Shown here piece after piece: positions 1-12,600 of a stretch of DNA of 64,000 nt (position 1 is its first letter; each line of letters opens with the position of its first letter). A program made the position numbers and the translations under genes. Location: assembly GCA_944342015.1 (NCBI GenBank), contig CALVMC010000002.1:124001-188000 (forward strand). Direction: 5' to 3'. This stretch comes from an uncultured Clostridia bacterium. Its GTDB lineage: Bacteria; Bacillota; Clostridia; Christensenellales; CALVMC01. The notes beneath the pieces are model-generated. The model saw nothing but the letters and a program-made list of their open reading frames with translations, was not told the origin of the DNA and searched no databases.

Positions 1-3000
1 TGCGCTTATAGTTGCGGTAAATTTATCCATAAACCCTGCGCCTTGACCGTAACTACTACCTTCTTCACCCACAAGAATTTCAACGGCATTATAGTAAGAA
101 ACATAACTTTTAACGGTTGTAGTAATCGTTCCGTTTGTTATGGTCTTATTCTCTCCTGCTGGTCCAGCTATACCGTTGAAATCATATATACCACCAACTA
201 AATTTTTTGTATATTCAACTCCGTATTTTCCAGATTCACCCGTAGTTGTATCAACGCCGATAAAATAACTCTTCGTATAAGGAACATTATTTACCTGGTC
301 TTTTGCAATAAAGTCCTCGTAAATTACCGCGCAGTTTTTAGTTACAACATTTATCGGAAATAAGGCGTTTCTGTGAGCAGTCGCCAATGTAAATAAAGAG
401 ATATACTCAGAAACGCTGTTTAAATACGCCCACTCTTTACTTCTTTTATTTTCCGACGAATAATCGAGTCCGCTTAAATACTCCGCAACGGTATCTATGG
501 AATTGAATGCATTAAGACTTGTAAATATAACTGAAATATCTTGAAAAGAAGTGCCATCATTTTTTGAACCATTAACTCTTCCACTGAACCCGCCTATATA
601 AACGCCTAAATCGGAATTTCTCAGTTCGATTGTATTCATATCGAACTTTCCGTCGCCATATAAAGTAGGACTCTCTATATCAGATTCGACATAAGCCGCG
701 CCGTCGAATTTTTTAACGAATTTATTGACTGCTACGGAAATTCTATTATAAGTACCGCCCTCTATTTTACCTATAAACCCGCCTAAATACATGAGCATGC
801 TGTAAGCGCTGTAACCGTAAATTGTTCCTGCATTTTCAGAGCTGCAATCGGAAATGTTTGTGCGGTAACTTTTTCCTGCAAACCCGCCCGCACCGCTTCG
901 AACATTTGCAGCATACGCTATAACGGAAGCCTCGCCTACTTTATCCACACTGTGCTGAGAGGATACGAAAGGATTGGAGCTTGCTATATAACTGTTTGAA
1001 GAAGATATAACCTTTATATTTTGAATAGTGGCAGAATCAGTAGTATGTTCCTCTAAACCTACAGCCCCCGCAAAGGCACCCGCAAAAACTTCCTTAAAGA
1101 CGCCGTCTGCACCTTGCGCCACTATATAAGCGTTATTTACTATCTTCAAATTTGTAACGGTCGCCTTGTTTGTTATAGCGCCGAAAACGCCTGCGTAGTA
1201 CTGCTCATATATAACCGAGCCTTGATTTAAGGTTATGGTATGATTATTTCCGTTAAATACAGAGCCAAAACTAACGCTTGCGCTGCCGAGGGGTAAAAGC
1301 CTGCTTTCAAAGGTTATATCCGCCATGAGATTTATTTCAATTCCTTCTATATAACCTGCTCCCATAGAGTAATCGTATGCTACCCTGTTAAAGTCGGCTG
1401 CCGAATAAATTTCATCCTTGAAAAACTCGATTAAAATCATTTTTCTGCCGCCGCTGAAACTATTAGAAGGTATTGAACTTCCTAAGGTAAAATCCAGAGC
1501 GGAAAGGTTATTGCCATCAAACCGTGCCGAAAAAAGGGAACTGTTTTGAGAATATAAGTTAGCAGTCGTTGTAATCGATTTTTGCTTGTTTAAATTATAA
1601 GTTTCCTCTAAACTGAGCCAAACATACTCTGCCGTGTACACACCGTAATTGCCGCTGTCGTCACGGTATAAATTTTCGGGATTTTTAATCGATAAAATAA
1701 GGTCGCTGCCGCCTGCTATAACTTCCGCAAAGCCGCCGCCTGCAATAAAAACCTTTTTACAGTAATTTAAATCATGGGTATCCAAAAGCCCCGTTACGGG
1801 CGCTAAAACTAAAATATTGGAAAGTTTTTCAGTAATATCTAGTATTTCGGTCATAGAAACATAGCCAATTATAGCTCCAGCATAATTTTTATTGTAAGTT
1901 TCTACCCAAATATTTTCACCATTCGTCGAATTATTTTTATTCGTTGAATAATTCTGAACAACCGAAGACGATATGGCGTTTGAAAAAATTACAGCATTGT
2001 TTGAAAATGTAATATTTGAATTACTTTCATCAATATCACCTGCAAAACCGCCCGTGTACTGATCTGCATAAACACTTGAGGAAGTTGTGCTGACAGCGCT
2101 GCCGTTTAACGAGAGTACCGAATTTGCTATATTGCCGTTAACATACCCTGCAAAACCGCCTGCATAAAACTTATTTTCTTTTGAATCTTCGTCATAAATC
2201 TGATAGGCAAAATTTAAAATCGAAGAGGTTGCTATAACATAAACTTTATCCACCGCAGAATCGAGCCTTGCAAAGCCGAAAGAGTTATATGTATTTGTAG
2301 TATCCCCCGGATTTGTAGTTCTCGGCGACGCCATATAACCGCAACCGTTAAGATTGAATACAATATTACTACTGTTCCCGCTTAGAGCGCCTACGGTACC
2401 CATATAAAAGCTTCCTGCACTCTTTGTAGTAAAGGTATTTGTTAAACTTGAAGAAGTTGCGTTTACCGTTATATCGGTTAATGCCCCCTGCGCTTGAGCA
2501 ATAAAAGTACCCAAATAAATATTCATAAGGTCGTCGTTAACGGGCTGCTCGCTTGTACTTGTTAACGTTATACTTAACTCTTCGGCATTAAAAATTACAT
2601 TGTTTAATTGAGAAGAACCTGTTATTCGAGCTATAAAACCGCCCATTGCCGTAGTATGTGTGGCGGTGAAATCTGCATTGTCGAGTTCTGAAAGCAAATT
2701 TAAATTTTTAACCGTTGCAGTTATATTTTGAAATGCAACATTATTTGCATACCCGAAAACCGCCCCGAAATAGTTTTCGACATCGCTCTTGTCATCCTGG
2801 TTATACTTAATAGTACTTCCGTTACCGTTTATTACAATATTTAGATTTTTTACGGTGGCATAACTAATCTTTGCAAATATAAGTCCGAAAGCATTGCCGT
2901 ATGCGGAAGCACTAACTCCAAACTCGGTAGCCGAACCGGTATAATTGACTGTTATGGTATGACCTCTGCCGTCGAAAGTAACTTGGTTACTTGAATCCTT

Positions 3001-3465
3001 GCCCGATAAATATAAGAAATGCCCGTGTTTTGGACTGATTGTTATATCATTAGTGAGATAAAAGTAGGAACTATTATAATCACCGTAAGTCGTATTATTA
3101 TCTGCATCATTATCGAATATTGTATTACTTAGTCTGCTTAAATCAGAAGCCGTAATTTCGGTTCCGCTTTGAAGCTCTCCGCTAACCGTTGCGCCGCCCG
3201 TTACGTTTCTTCCGTTGAAAGTCTCTTCGGAAAGGACGTTGCCGTAAGAAGTTTCGTAAGAGATATTGCCGTCATAACTTTGATCTGCCGCAAACTCATA
3301 GTCGAGTTTATTGCTGCCGTATGTGATATCGCTCTTTTCGGAAGATAAAGAAATAATACTTTGGGTATTAAGACCGCTGAAAATACAGGAAAAAACTATT
3401 GCCGCAATCAGCAACAATACGATAAATCTGACCGATTTTAAACTGACAAATTTTCTTTTAGTCAT
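1..3465 (-). CDS. GLUG-repeat secreted surface protein (3' part cut off by window edge)
   Basis: The frame is open from an ATG at 3465 to the left edge, 1,155 codons with no stop, so the C-terminus is missing. The ATG sits 4-5 nt after GGGGGAG, a strong ribosome site. Residues 1-31 are a signal peptide: basic MTKRKF start, then a hydrophobic stretch ending VFSC, which could be an imperfect lipobox at Cys27. The mature part is rich in Ser, Asn, Thr and Gly and carries about ten GLUG-type motifs such as YAGGFAGYVNG, YTGGFAGDIDE, GAGGFAGKSY and YIGGFSGRVNG. FDGRGHTITV and FNGNNHTITL blocks, typical of GLUG adhesins, precede two series. GLUG repeats are known from cell-surface and adhesin proteins. 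Adhesion or surface coating is inferred. It has its own promoter and lies downstream of the giant lipoprotein gene on the same strand. Confidence 0.8.
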   Translation of the reverse strand, partial: MTKRKFVSLKSVRFIVLLLIAAIVFSCIFSGLNTQSIISLSSEKSDITYGSNKLDYEFAADQSYDGNISYETSYGNVLSEETFNGRNVTGGATVSGELQSGTEITASDLSRLSNTIFDNDADNNTTYGDYNSSYFYLTNDITISPKHGHFLYLSGKDSSNQVTFDGRGHTITVNYTGSATEFGVSASAYGNAFGLIFAKISYATVKNLNIVINGNGSTIKYNQDDKSDVENYFGAVFGYANNVAFQNITATVKNLNLLSELDNADFTATHTTAMGGFIARITGSSQLNNVIFNAEELSITLTSTSEQPVNDDLMNIYLGTFIAQAQGALTDITVNATSSSLTNTFTTKSAGSFYMGTVGALSGNSSNIVFNLNGCGYMASPRTTNPGDTTNTYNSFGFARLDSAVDKVYVIATSSILNFAYQIYDEDSKENKFYAGGFAGYVNGNIANSVLSLNGSAVSTTSSSVYADQYTGGFAGDIDESNSNITFSNNAVIFSNAISSSVVQNYSTNKNNSTNGENIWVETYNKNYAGAIIGYVSMTEILDITEKLSNILVLAPVTGLLDTHDLNYCKKVFIAGGGFAEVIAGGSDLILSIKNPENLYRDDSGNYGVYTAEYVWLSLEETYNLNKQKSITTTANLYSQNSSLFSARFDGNNLSALDFTLGSSIPSNSFSGGRKMILIEFFKDEIYSAADFNRVAYDYSMGAGYIEGIEINLMADITFESRLLPLGSASVSFGSVFNGNNHTITLNQGSVIYEQYYAGVFGAITNKATVTNLKIVNNAYIVAQGADGVFKEVFAGAFAGAVGLEEHTTDSATIQNIKVISSSNSYIASSNPFVSSQHSVDKVGEASVIAYAANVRSGAGGFAGKSYRTNISDCSSENAGTIYGYSAYSMLMYLGGFIGKIEGGTYNRISVAVNKFVKKFDGAAYVESDIESPTLYGDGKFDMNTIELRNSDLGVYIGGFSGRVNGSKNDGTSFQDISVIFTSLNAFNSIDTVAEYLSGLDYSSENKRSKEWAYLNSVSEYISLFTLATAHRNALFPINVVTKNCAVIYEDFIAKDQVNNVPYTKSYFIGVDTTTGESGKYGVEYTKNLVGGIYDFNGIAGPAGENKTITNGTITTTVKSYVSYYNAVEILVGEEGSSYGQGAGFMDKFTATISA

Positions 3466-3485
3466 TCTCTCCCCCGAATAAAACC

Positions 3486-3514
3486 ATTATATCATATTTA
3501 TTATATATAGGCAA
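3486..3514 (-). promoter_or_regulatory. sigma-A-type promoter of the GLUG-protein gene
   Basis: On the minus strand TTGCCT is followed by exactly 17 nt and a perfect TATAAT, about 20 nt before the start codon. It indicates that the GLUG gene can be transcribed separately from the giant gene upstream. I see no clear intrinsic terminator between the two genes. Confidence 0.7.
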
Positions 3515-3603
3515 TATATATATTTATTGTTTTTTCCGTTTTTTCCCTTTAAAAATTCCTTTCGATAACTTAAACAATTAATTTACCGATATAATTTTTT
3601 TTA

Positions 3604-6600
3604 TTATGCTTCGATATTAACTGTTAAAAGCTCGCTCGTTTCGTAAATATCGTATGTCTGAGCATTTTCCAATTTAATGCCGAGTTTAAGTTTGTATTTC
3701 TGTCCGCTGACGGGAACTGATACGCTCTGTCCTGCCTCGTTTATAAAACCGAGTACGTTGAGATAAATATTCTGCGTTATTTTATCTGCCCCGTCGCCTA
3801 TGCTAAACTCGCAAAATACGGAAAAGTCGGAATAATTTTTAACGGTAATTTCCGTAACTTTTTCTCCGTTCGAGCCTACAACCGAACTGAAATTAAGTAT
3901 TGAAATGGTAACGGTAAGGACTACCTTCTTTCCGCCCCTGTCAAGGGTAAGGGTAAGTTCTGTTGAATTTTGACCGTTTTTATAAGCGTTTTTAACGGTC
4001 TCTTCTACCGTTTTACCGCTTTCCTTACTCTCGAATACTGCGTTGAAAGAATAGTTTTTACCGTCTATTTGCAGTATAAAGAAGGTCGGAAGCTCTATAT
4101 TATAGGGATTTACCGCAAGGCTGTTTAAAGGCGAATTTTCGTACATGAAGTCGCTGTCAGTTAAACTGTCGATTATATAAACCGTTACCGTTACCTGCTG
4201 ATATCCCCCGAAATCGTCCCCGCAAAGCACGTTAAAGTAGGCAACCTCATAACCTCTATCGCCTATAACGGTTTCTCCCAAAGTTCTGTAATTAACAGAC
4301 GAATATTCCCATTTGATATTGAGGTTTTTACCCGTGCCGTCCGTAAACATAACGCTGAGAGTATCTGCAAGTTCATTGGTTTTCTGTTCGTATACGACAG
4401 GACTTGTCGAGGCGATTATCTTGGTATCTGCAATTACTGTAATTTCAAATTCCTGACTTAAAATTGCGTTGCCTAATACAAGAGTTGCCGTAAACTCGCC
4501 GCCTTCGTAAAGAGCTGTTTCAACGCCGTTCTTTTTGAAATTCCTTATTGCCATATAAGGAATCGTACCTACCGTTCCGTTTCTGAATTTAACTGCATAG
4601 CTTGTAAAGGTTGCGCCCTCGTAAGGACTTATATTGATTTCGCTTGCGATTAAGCTTTCGACGACTTTATTTAACAAGGTTACATTTGCATTTGTTATAG
4701 CCGTATAGGTTTTTCCGTTTGCCGAATAGGAAAGATTAACTTCTACCGCCACCGTCAAATCGGAACTTGCTGTTTTTAAAGTATTTATATTATCTTTAAT
4801 AACATTTTCGGCGTCTTTTGCAAAGAAGGCTTCGAATGTATATGTTTTTCCGCCCGCAACGATATCGATAAAGGACGGGAAGGATTTAAGATTATACATA
4901 TCGAGAGTATAACTTAAAGCATTTGCTCCGTTTTCAAAAAGTTTGGTCGTATCTATTTCGGTATAAGTGAATTCCTTTTCAAAGCCGTTGAAATTGCCTT
5001 TGATTTTCCCTTCCGAAATTTCTCCCCAGACAGGCCTTACTCTTTCTTGCCGTCCCGAAAACTCTGCAATAACCTCTTGCGGCAATTCGTCAAAGGAAGT
5101 AAATGAAGTAATTTCCTCGCCCGAAAGTGTGTAAATTTTACCGAGCAGACTTGCCCCCACCGAAATCTTGTAGTATACATACTGAGTTAGCGAGCCGACT
5201 TTAAACTCTAATCTTACGGTAAATGTTCCGCCCTCTTCCGTTATCGCTTTTTCCGTAAACTGACCTTCATTTACCGTGCCGTAAGCAACCGCTGCCGGAA
5301 TAAAGCTATGTGTAGTGCCGTCATTGAATGATGCGACATAAACGTTAGGCATACCGCTCACAAAATCCGAATAACTTTCATAAACGACGGTGTTTTCGAA
5401 GAGATTTGTATTTCTGTCGTTTTCGGTAAACAGCGCACTCACCGTTCTGTCAACCGTGCGGACGGGAACATTCAATCTCTGATATCCGCCCTTTTCGTTT
5501 CCGAATACCGCATAGATATTGCTGTAAGTTTTAGTAGCAACGCTTACATTCAACTCGATAGGAACGAGATTGTTTCCTTCGAGTGCATACCAGCTTGCGT
5601 TGAAAGTTCTCTGCGTTCCGTCTGTAAAGTATACCGTAATTTCGTTCGGGAATACTATATTTTCAAACGGGTCGAACACAAGCTCTTCGTATTCGCAATT
5701 TGCCGCAACTCTGTCGTATACGGTTACCTTTATAGATTTAGTCTGATATCCGTAAACGATATTTCCCACTTTAAGAGTTGCCGTAAACTCTCCGCCTTCG
5801 TATCCGTTAATGTAGTTCGAAGTAATATCGCTTATATCCCAGACAGGCGTTACGGTCATTTTTTCCGTGCCGTTTACGGTAATTTCCAAGGACGAGGGAT
5901 AATTATCGATATTTCTGGGATCAGACTCGTACGGGTCTATAACTATGTTATTTACATTGCCAAAGTCGGTAATTACCGCAGGGTCTATAATTATTCTTGC
6001 AACCGCACTCTGATAGCCGCCTGTTTCGTTTCCTGCCGAAAGTCCTATTTCGAATGTTCCGCCGAGATAAAGTTCCTTTCCTGCAAGGCTGTTTTTGAGT
6101 GCGGAAGTGTTCCATGAACTTACCGTAAGCACTCTCGAAGAGCCGTCTTTGAATATTACGCTGACCTTTTCGGGATAACTCGACGCACTGAACGCAGAGC
6201 GTGCGGAATCAAATACATTGAAGCTGTCCGTTAAGGTAATTACTTCTTCTATTATCTTGCTCTTAATAAGTATCGGCAGATTTACGCTCTGTATATTCCC
6301 TGCTCTGTCCTTGATTTCGGCAACCGCATAGGTTATACCGCCTGCATAGCCGTAGCTTATAGTATTAAGGTTCCAGCTTTCAACCGTCCATTCTTTTGTC
6401 GTATTATCCGCAAAGCCCAATATAACGGTATCGGTATAAAGTTCTTGATTTCTCGGATTGTTTGTATCGTCGTACGGGTCGAAGCCGTCTTTAAACAATT
6501 CGCTTGCACCTAACATGGAAACAGAAGTTGCGATTCTGTTTTTAAATGTTACGGGATAATCTATTTCCTGCTTGACTCCGTTTTTACCTGTTATTATAAG

Positions 6601-9600
6601 TTTTGCAAAGTATATGCCGCCTTGCGCAGCGTCGGAAAGGGAAGTTACGTCCCAAACTATATCCTCGTTTGCAATCTCGATAGTATAATCGCCTGAGTTT
6701 ACCGTTATATCTCTGCCGTTAAGCTGCCAGATATCAGACTCTTCGAATCCCATATAATTTTCGTCGAATACATCGAATACGATATCCCCGACTCCGTCAA
6801 CCTTATCGTGAGTTATAAGGGCATTTTCAACTATTACGGTAAAGCTGTCTTTTACATATCCTAAGCTGTCGTCTCCGAGCCTTACGCTTATAACATATTC
6901 GCCGCCCGTAAAGCTGTCGTTTACATTGCTTAAATTGAACTGTACCGCCATTTTATACTGTTTATCGCTTCCCTTGAACTTAACAGCCGCATACATAGGA
7001 TAGTTGTTTATATCGACTGCCGAGTATCCCGTCATAAAGGGATTAAATGTAAGGGTACTGTCCTCAATATCGTATAGTCCGCTTTCGGGATTAAGGTATT
7101 TTATTTCGCTGATTTCGGCAGGAAGTATGGTTACCGGTATATTTTCGACAAGATAATATCCCATATCGCCATTACCCATACGGGCGCTTACATAGTATGT
7201 TCCGCCGCTTAAGGTTCTCTTTACGTTTGCGGTATTGTACCATCTCTGAACCTTGAATGTAGTAAGTCCGCTGTCGGTAAAGTACCCTTGAACGGTATCC
7301 GGGAATACTATGTTTTCAAATACGTCAAAGACAAGCTGTCCGTCTGCAATTCTTAAAATTTGTCTTTCGTTGACCGCTCTTATCGGTACTTTGACCGAAA
7401 TACTTCTGAACATACCGTCTGAGAATGTGTATATAGCATATCTGTCATAAGAACTGTTTTCATCATCGCCGTACTCATAACCTTTACCGTCGGGGCCCAT
7501 ATCCCACTTGGAAGTATGTGTGGAATACTCGCCGTATTTAACGAGTTTAGAGCCTACAATTTGACCATTGTTAATTAAGTTAATTTTAACGGTAACCTCT
7601 GTCGGCAGTTTATCCCCTACCGTATAGGTTAAAGGTAAAGTCAAGCCTTCCGCTGTTAAATAAGGTACATCGTTATTTTCCTGATTTGCAACTTGAATTG
7701 CGTTTGTAACCCTTAATGTCGCATATTTATAAACTGCGCCCCTGACATAACCTAAAAGCAAATAGACGGCATCGGCTTTTGTAGTATCGATTTCGCCGTG
7801 CAATACCCAGCTTACGGTAACTTCGCTTGCAAAAGCGCCTTTCCCCCCTGCTGCAAACTTATAACCTGCGTTTGTATTTATTCTATGGAACCCGTAATTT
7901 GCAGTCAAATCTTCTAAACAGTCGTACTTGCCGCTGTTGTCGGTATCGAGATCGAGATAGCTGTTTGCTATAATCTCTTTTGTTTTTATAATATTGGCTT
8001 CGGTTAATTTTTGTATAGCCTTACTACTATCTTCGGGAAGTGAACCGTAATATTTCCCTGCTTCAACAGCATCATTTCCTGTTTTATTGATAAATGTAGT
8101 CGACGGCATAAAGTCTATCGGGTCCACGTTAATGTAAAGATTAAAGTCGTTAGCTTCCATTGTAAAGCCCGCATAATTTGGATCTGTACTATAATTTAAA
8201 TGACCGTCAGAACTTGCATTGTGATCGAATACAATATTAATCCCTTTAAGTCCCCCTGCATAAAGGTAAAGCTGAACATAAAATGCGCTGTTTGAAGTGT
8301 AGTAATACGGTAGCGGCAAAAAGGAGTTAACCAAAAGTCTTGCAGTATTACCGGTTATGAATGTCATATGACCTGTCATACTACCCATTCCGCCCATATC
8401 CAAAATAAAACGGATAACGTCGTTTGCAAAGTCGTGTGAGTAGGGGTCGTTAGTTGAAAGCATATTGTGAATTGAGCCGATAAGCTCACAAACAAGTGCG
8501 CAATTAAGCTTTAACTGAACAACCGATTCCAAAGAATTGCCGTCTATTATTTTAGTTGTAAGCGTGTTGTCTAAATAAGCGTCTGACTCCGTTGAAATTG
8601 TTAAATCCTTGCCGTTTACCTTTGCCACTATTTTGCTGTCCGAGTAATAGGTAATGCCGTCAACATAATCGGTGCTTTCTGGCAGGTTAAACTCTCCGCT
8701 TACAGTCTCCCCTTCGAAGCCGTCATACACTCCGCTGAGTCCAAGCCCGTCGATAATACCGCTCTTAATTGCCTGAGTAAACTTGTTGACCGTTGCGGTA
8801 AGTCCCGTCTGGATTTCCGAAAGTCCGCTGAGTAAATTATTTAGCGAAAGGGCAGGCAGAACTAAAAATTTATTTATTATACTATGAAGGAAAGTATCAC
8901 TAAACATCCATCCCAGCACTCCAAGAATTATTCCAACAGGTCCTAAGATATTAATAGTTATAAACCCAATTCTTAAACCCAAAACAAAACCTATTCTTAT
9001 GCTATCCATATATATTTGCGATAAGCTTTTGCCGATAAGAACATGGACATCTTCAATAGTTAAATATGTAGCTGCGCTCAGATTGTTCGCCACATGTATA
9101 TGTAATAGGTGTTTCGAGTCTGCGCCTCCCACTTTATTCATATCGTAAATGAAGATTAGCGGATTATCTCTTTTTTTGTTGGGACCGTAAGATCTGTTAG
9201 CAACACGTGAGCCGAAGTATATCGTTGCCAAAAATCCTGTGTATTTATTACCGTCGTATTCGATATCTTTGTTACTGCTTCCGTAAATGCCGTCGATAAA
9301 GCCCTGTATCAGACTGTAAACATCGAGATAGTACTCGTCGCCCATCTGATATCCTGCAACTATTCCGCCGAATTTATTCAGTCCTTCTGTTACGATATTT
9401 ACATATGTTCCTGTCTTGGTTTCACCTTTCGGGAAATTGAATATATTCTGAACAGTGCTGCCGTTTGTCGCAACCGCAAGGTGTTCTATATTTAAAGAGA
9501 ACCTGCTTATCTGAGCTTCCGTGCCGGTATTTGCCGAAAGATTTAATGCTAAATAAATACCCAAATTATCGTCCTGTACTCCGTTTTCTTTTAAGTTAGC

Positions 9601-12600
9601 GGTAAATGTTTCCGTTACATCGCTGCCGTTTGCAGCTATTTCTATAAGAATAAAATCATCTATTTCCGATTTTGTGATTTTTTGACCGACTACTTCATCT
9701 CCTTCCTTTATAGCCTCGGAACTTTCAAATCCTCTTAAATCAATTTCTAATCCTAAAAGATACATAAGCTCGGCAATTAAAGTTGAGTTAATCTTTATGC
9801 TGTAATGTTCTTCATTTATTCTGTTATATACTTCATCTGAAAACTCTATTATAAAAGCTGCGCCGCTCTCTCCTGAAAGAAGCTGTCTTACCGAAGGCGT
9901 GTTGGTAACTTCAGTTATTTCTTCTTCGTCGGCACTGTCGCTATCCGTATCGGGCGCAATACCTTCCTCTCCTACAAGCATATCGACAATATCCATAACG
10001 AGTTTACCCGTTATCATATCGGAAATTAAGGAAGTAGCCTCGTTGAGATAACCTTTAATCGTTTCGAGAATGGATACTATCGGAAGACTTATTACTTTAA
10101 ACTCGAAATCAGCATGCCCATGTTTTCCGGCAGATAGAAACTGTGTAAAGAGTATACCGAGCCTTACATAAAGTGTATTCGGGTCGAGTCCGTTTTCTTT
10201 TAGCGATTGAGTTGAGGAATCGTAAGACTTGCCGCCCGAATAATACAAGCCTAAAACCACATCGCTAGTAGGAGTTGCGATGTTTTTGCTTATTATCTCA
10301 TCGTTATCTATTAATTCGATAACCATACTGCTGTTACTTAAATCTGCAAAATCAAGGTCTATATCGATATATAGCGATAAATCGAGCTTATCGTTTCCGA
10401 CAAAATTAATGTTAAATGTATCGGTTAAATAACTTTTGAAAGCACCTAAAAGCATTTCCACAACGGCGCCGAGCGGCCCTTCGAGAAGAGACTGTTCGTA
10501 TAAATCGCCGCCGAGATTGATTTCCGTGCTGAATTTAATGCGTGTTAAATCGCTTAATAAACTGTAATCGTTAATATTTATTCCGTTACTTATAAATATA
10601 GTGCTTCCGCCTGCGCTGTAATAATCTTTTGCAAGTTCGAGCGACTCTATATCGAGATTGTAGGTAAGTTTTTTGTTTGTCGAAAACTCTTTTACAATCT
10701 GCGGTTTTTCCGCTGTGCCTTTGTTTGTATATTTAAAATATCCGTAATCGATAACAAGTCCCATATTGAACGCAGGTTTATCGAAACTTCCATGTATACA
10801 ATCGGAACTGCTATTTGAACATCTGCCAAGTTCAAGACAGGTGCGCGAAGTACAGCCGCAGGAAGGCATATAGTAATTGTATCCATCTATCGAAACCTTT
10901 CTTATATCGCAGGTCGAAGTTGAATCAGATGAAATTACAGCGTCTATTCCATAATATAAATCCAAACTCAATGTATCGAAAAGGGAATATAAAAGCGTAA
11001 TGTCGAGCGAGTCTTTAAAGTGAGTTGTATTCGAGCCGTTGAGTTGTCCTGCAAGTTTTGAAAGTGCGGGCAGCGCTTGTTGATAAGCGTTGTTTAATGT
11101 GTCGTAAAGTCCCATCGCTTCGAATACGAATTGCAAGAACTTACCGCCGACAGACACATTCATTCCGTTTTTAATTCCCATATAATTAGTGCCGCCTATT
11201 TTAATGGTCAGTCCTTTTTCTCCCGTAAGGCGGGATGAGACTATTACCCTGTCGTTTAAATCCACGCTCTCGCTGTCGTCCGTAATTTCTTCGATGTTGC
11301 CTGCGGAAGCAAGCAGTCCGCTCAAATCTATATTAAGCGAATTTACATATTCTACGATATTTTCGAAAATATCATAGTCTGTAATTTTATACTTTCCGAT
11401 ATTGAAAGTATTTATTTCGAGAACAGTGGTTGCAGTGCTTGCCTGGAAGCCGAATAACAGAATAGTTTGTGAAGTATCCTTTTTAACGACGGATAACAGT
11501 ATTTCCGTTCTCCTGTCTTCTCTGTCTCTTCCGCCGAAGAGATAATCTGCAATATAAAAGTCTATTTCTGCGTTGACTGCAAATTCTTTACTGAAATTAC
11601 TCGAAGTGAAATCTATATAGGAATTCGAAACATTGTAAAGAACAAGTTTCAGTAAATCTTGTATCCATATTTTCTCATTATTATCCCCTTGACTTGCGTT
11701 CAAATTACTTGAAATAGTACCTTTGAATACGATATGCAAATCTTCATAACTTATCCAATGGTCTGTAAATGTATGCTTCCCGTATGTATCCGTATAGCCG
11801 TTTTCCGTCCAGTAATCTTTTATTCCGTAATACTGTCCTTCTTTCGTTTGATAGGTTGTTGAATTTTGATATAATAAATGGTTGATTGGATAATAGACTT
11901 TATTATCCCACTGATTTCGATCAGCCTCGCTGAACTCTATTTGCTTTAAATTAAAGTCGGCGCTTATTACTATACCTTCAATATAAGTTGATAAAGACAG
12001 AAGCGGCTCTTGTGTTGAGTTGAGATTGTTTCCTTCAAGTAATATATCAATTTTCGGATAACTAACTCTTATATATCCGATATCGTCAAAACCTAAAAGC
12101 TTCATAAGATTCATGAGGAAGTTTGCCTCATTCCCGTCTTCGTCCGTATAATTATCTCTTAAAGACACGTTTAATACCGTATTTTCACCCGTTGTAATTT
12201 CTACTCTTAACAATAGACCTTTTATAATGTCGGCAAGTTTTTCAAAGGTATCCTTATCGTCCGGCTGAATTTGTACCATATGTCCGCTGCTTTGTTTGAA
12301 GTTTGCCGATTCCGTATTAAGCATATTTAAAAGGCTCTTCATATAAGTTGAAATATTACTCTCAACATCGAAAGGAATATAGAACTTTTCAATTCCGAAA
12401 GCCGTCAAATCAACAAATATATTTCCTTCGGTAAAGTATAATCTCATCGGGTTCAAATCCCAAAGATTGAGTACCAATAAAAGTTCGCTCTGATTGAGGG
12501 CAAAGGGATATATCCTTCCCGAAAGCGATAAAATAAGGTTCTGATTAAAGTTTTGCGCAACGACAAGTTCGATTAAATTGTCGAGATTTGCGCTGCCTGA

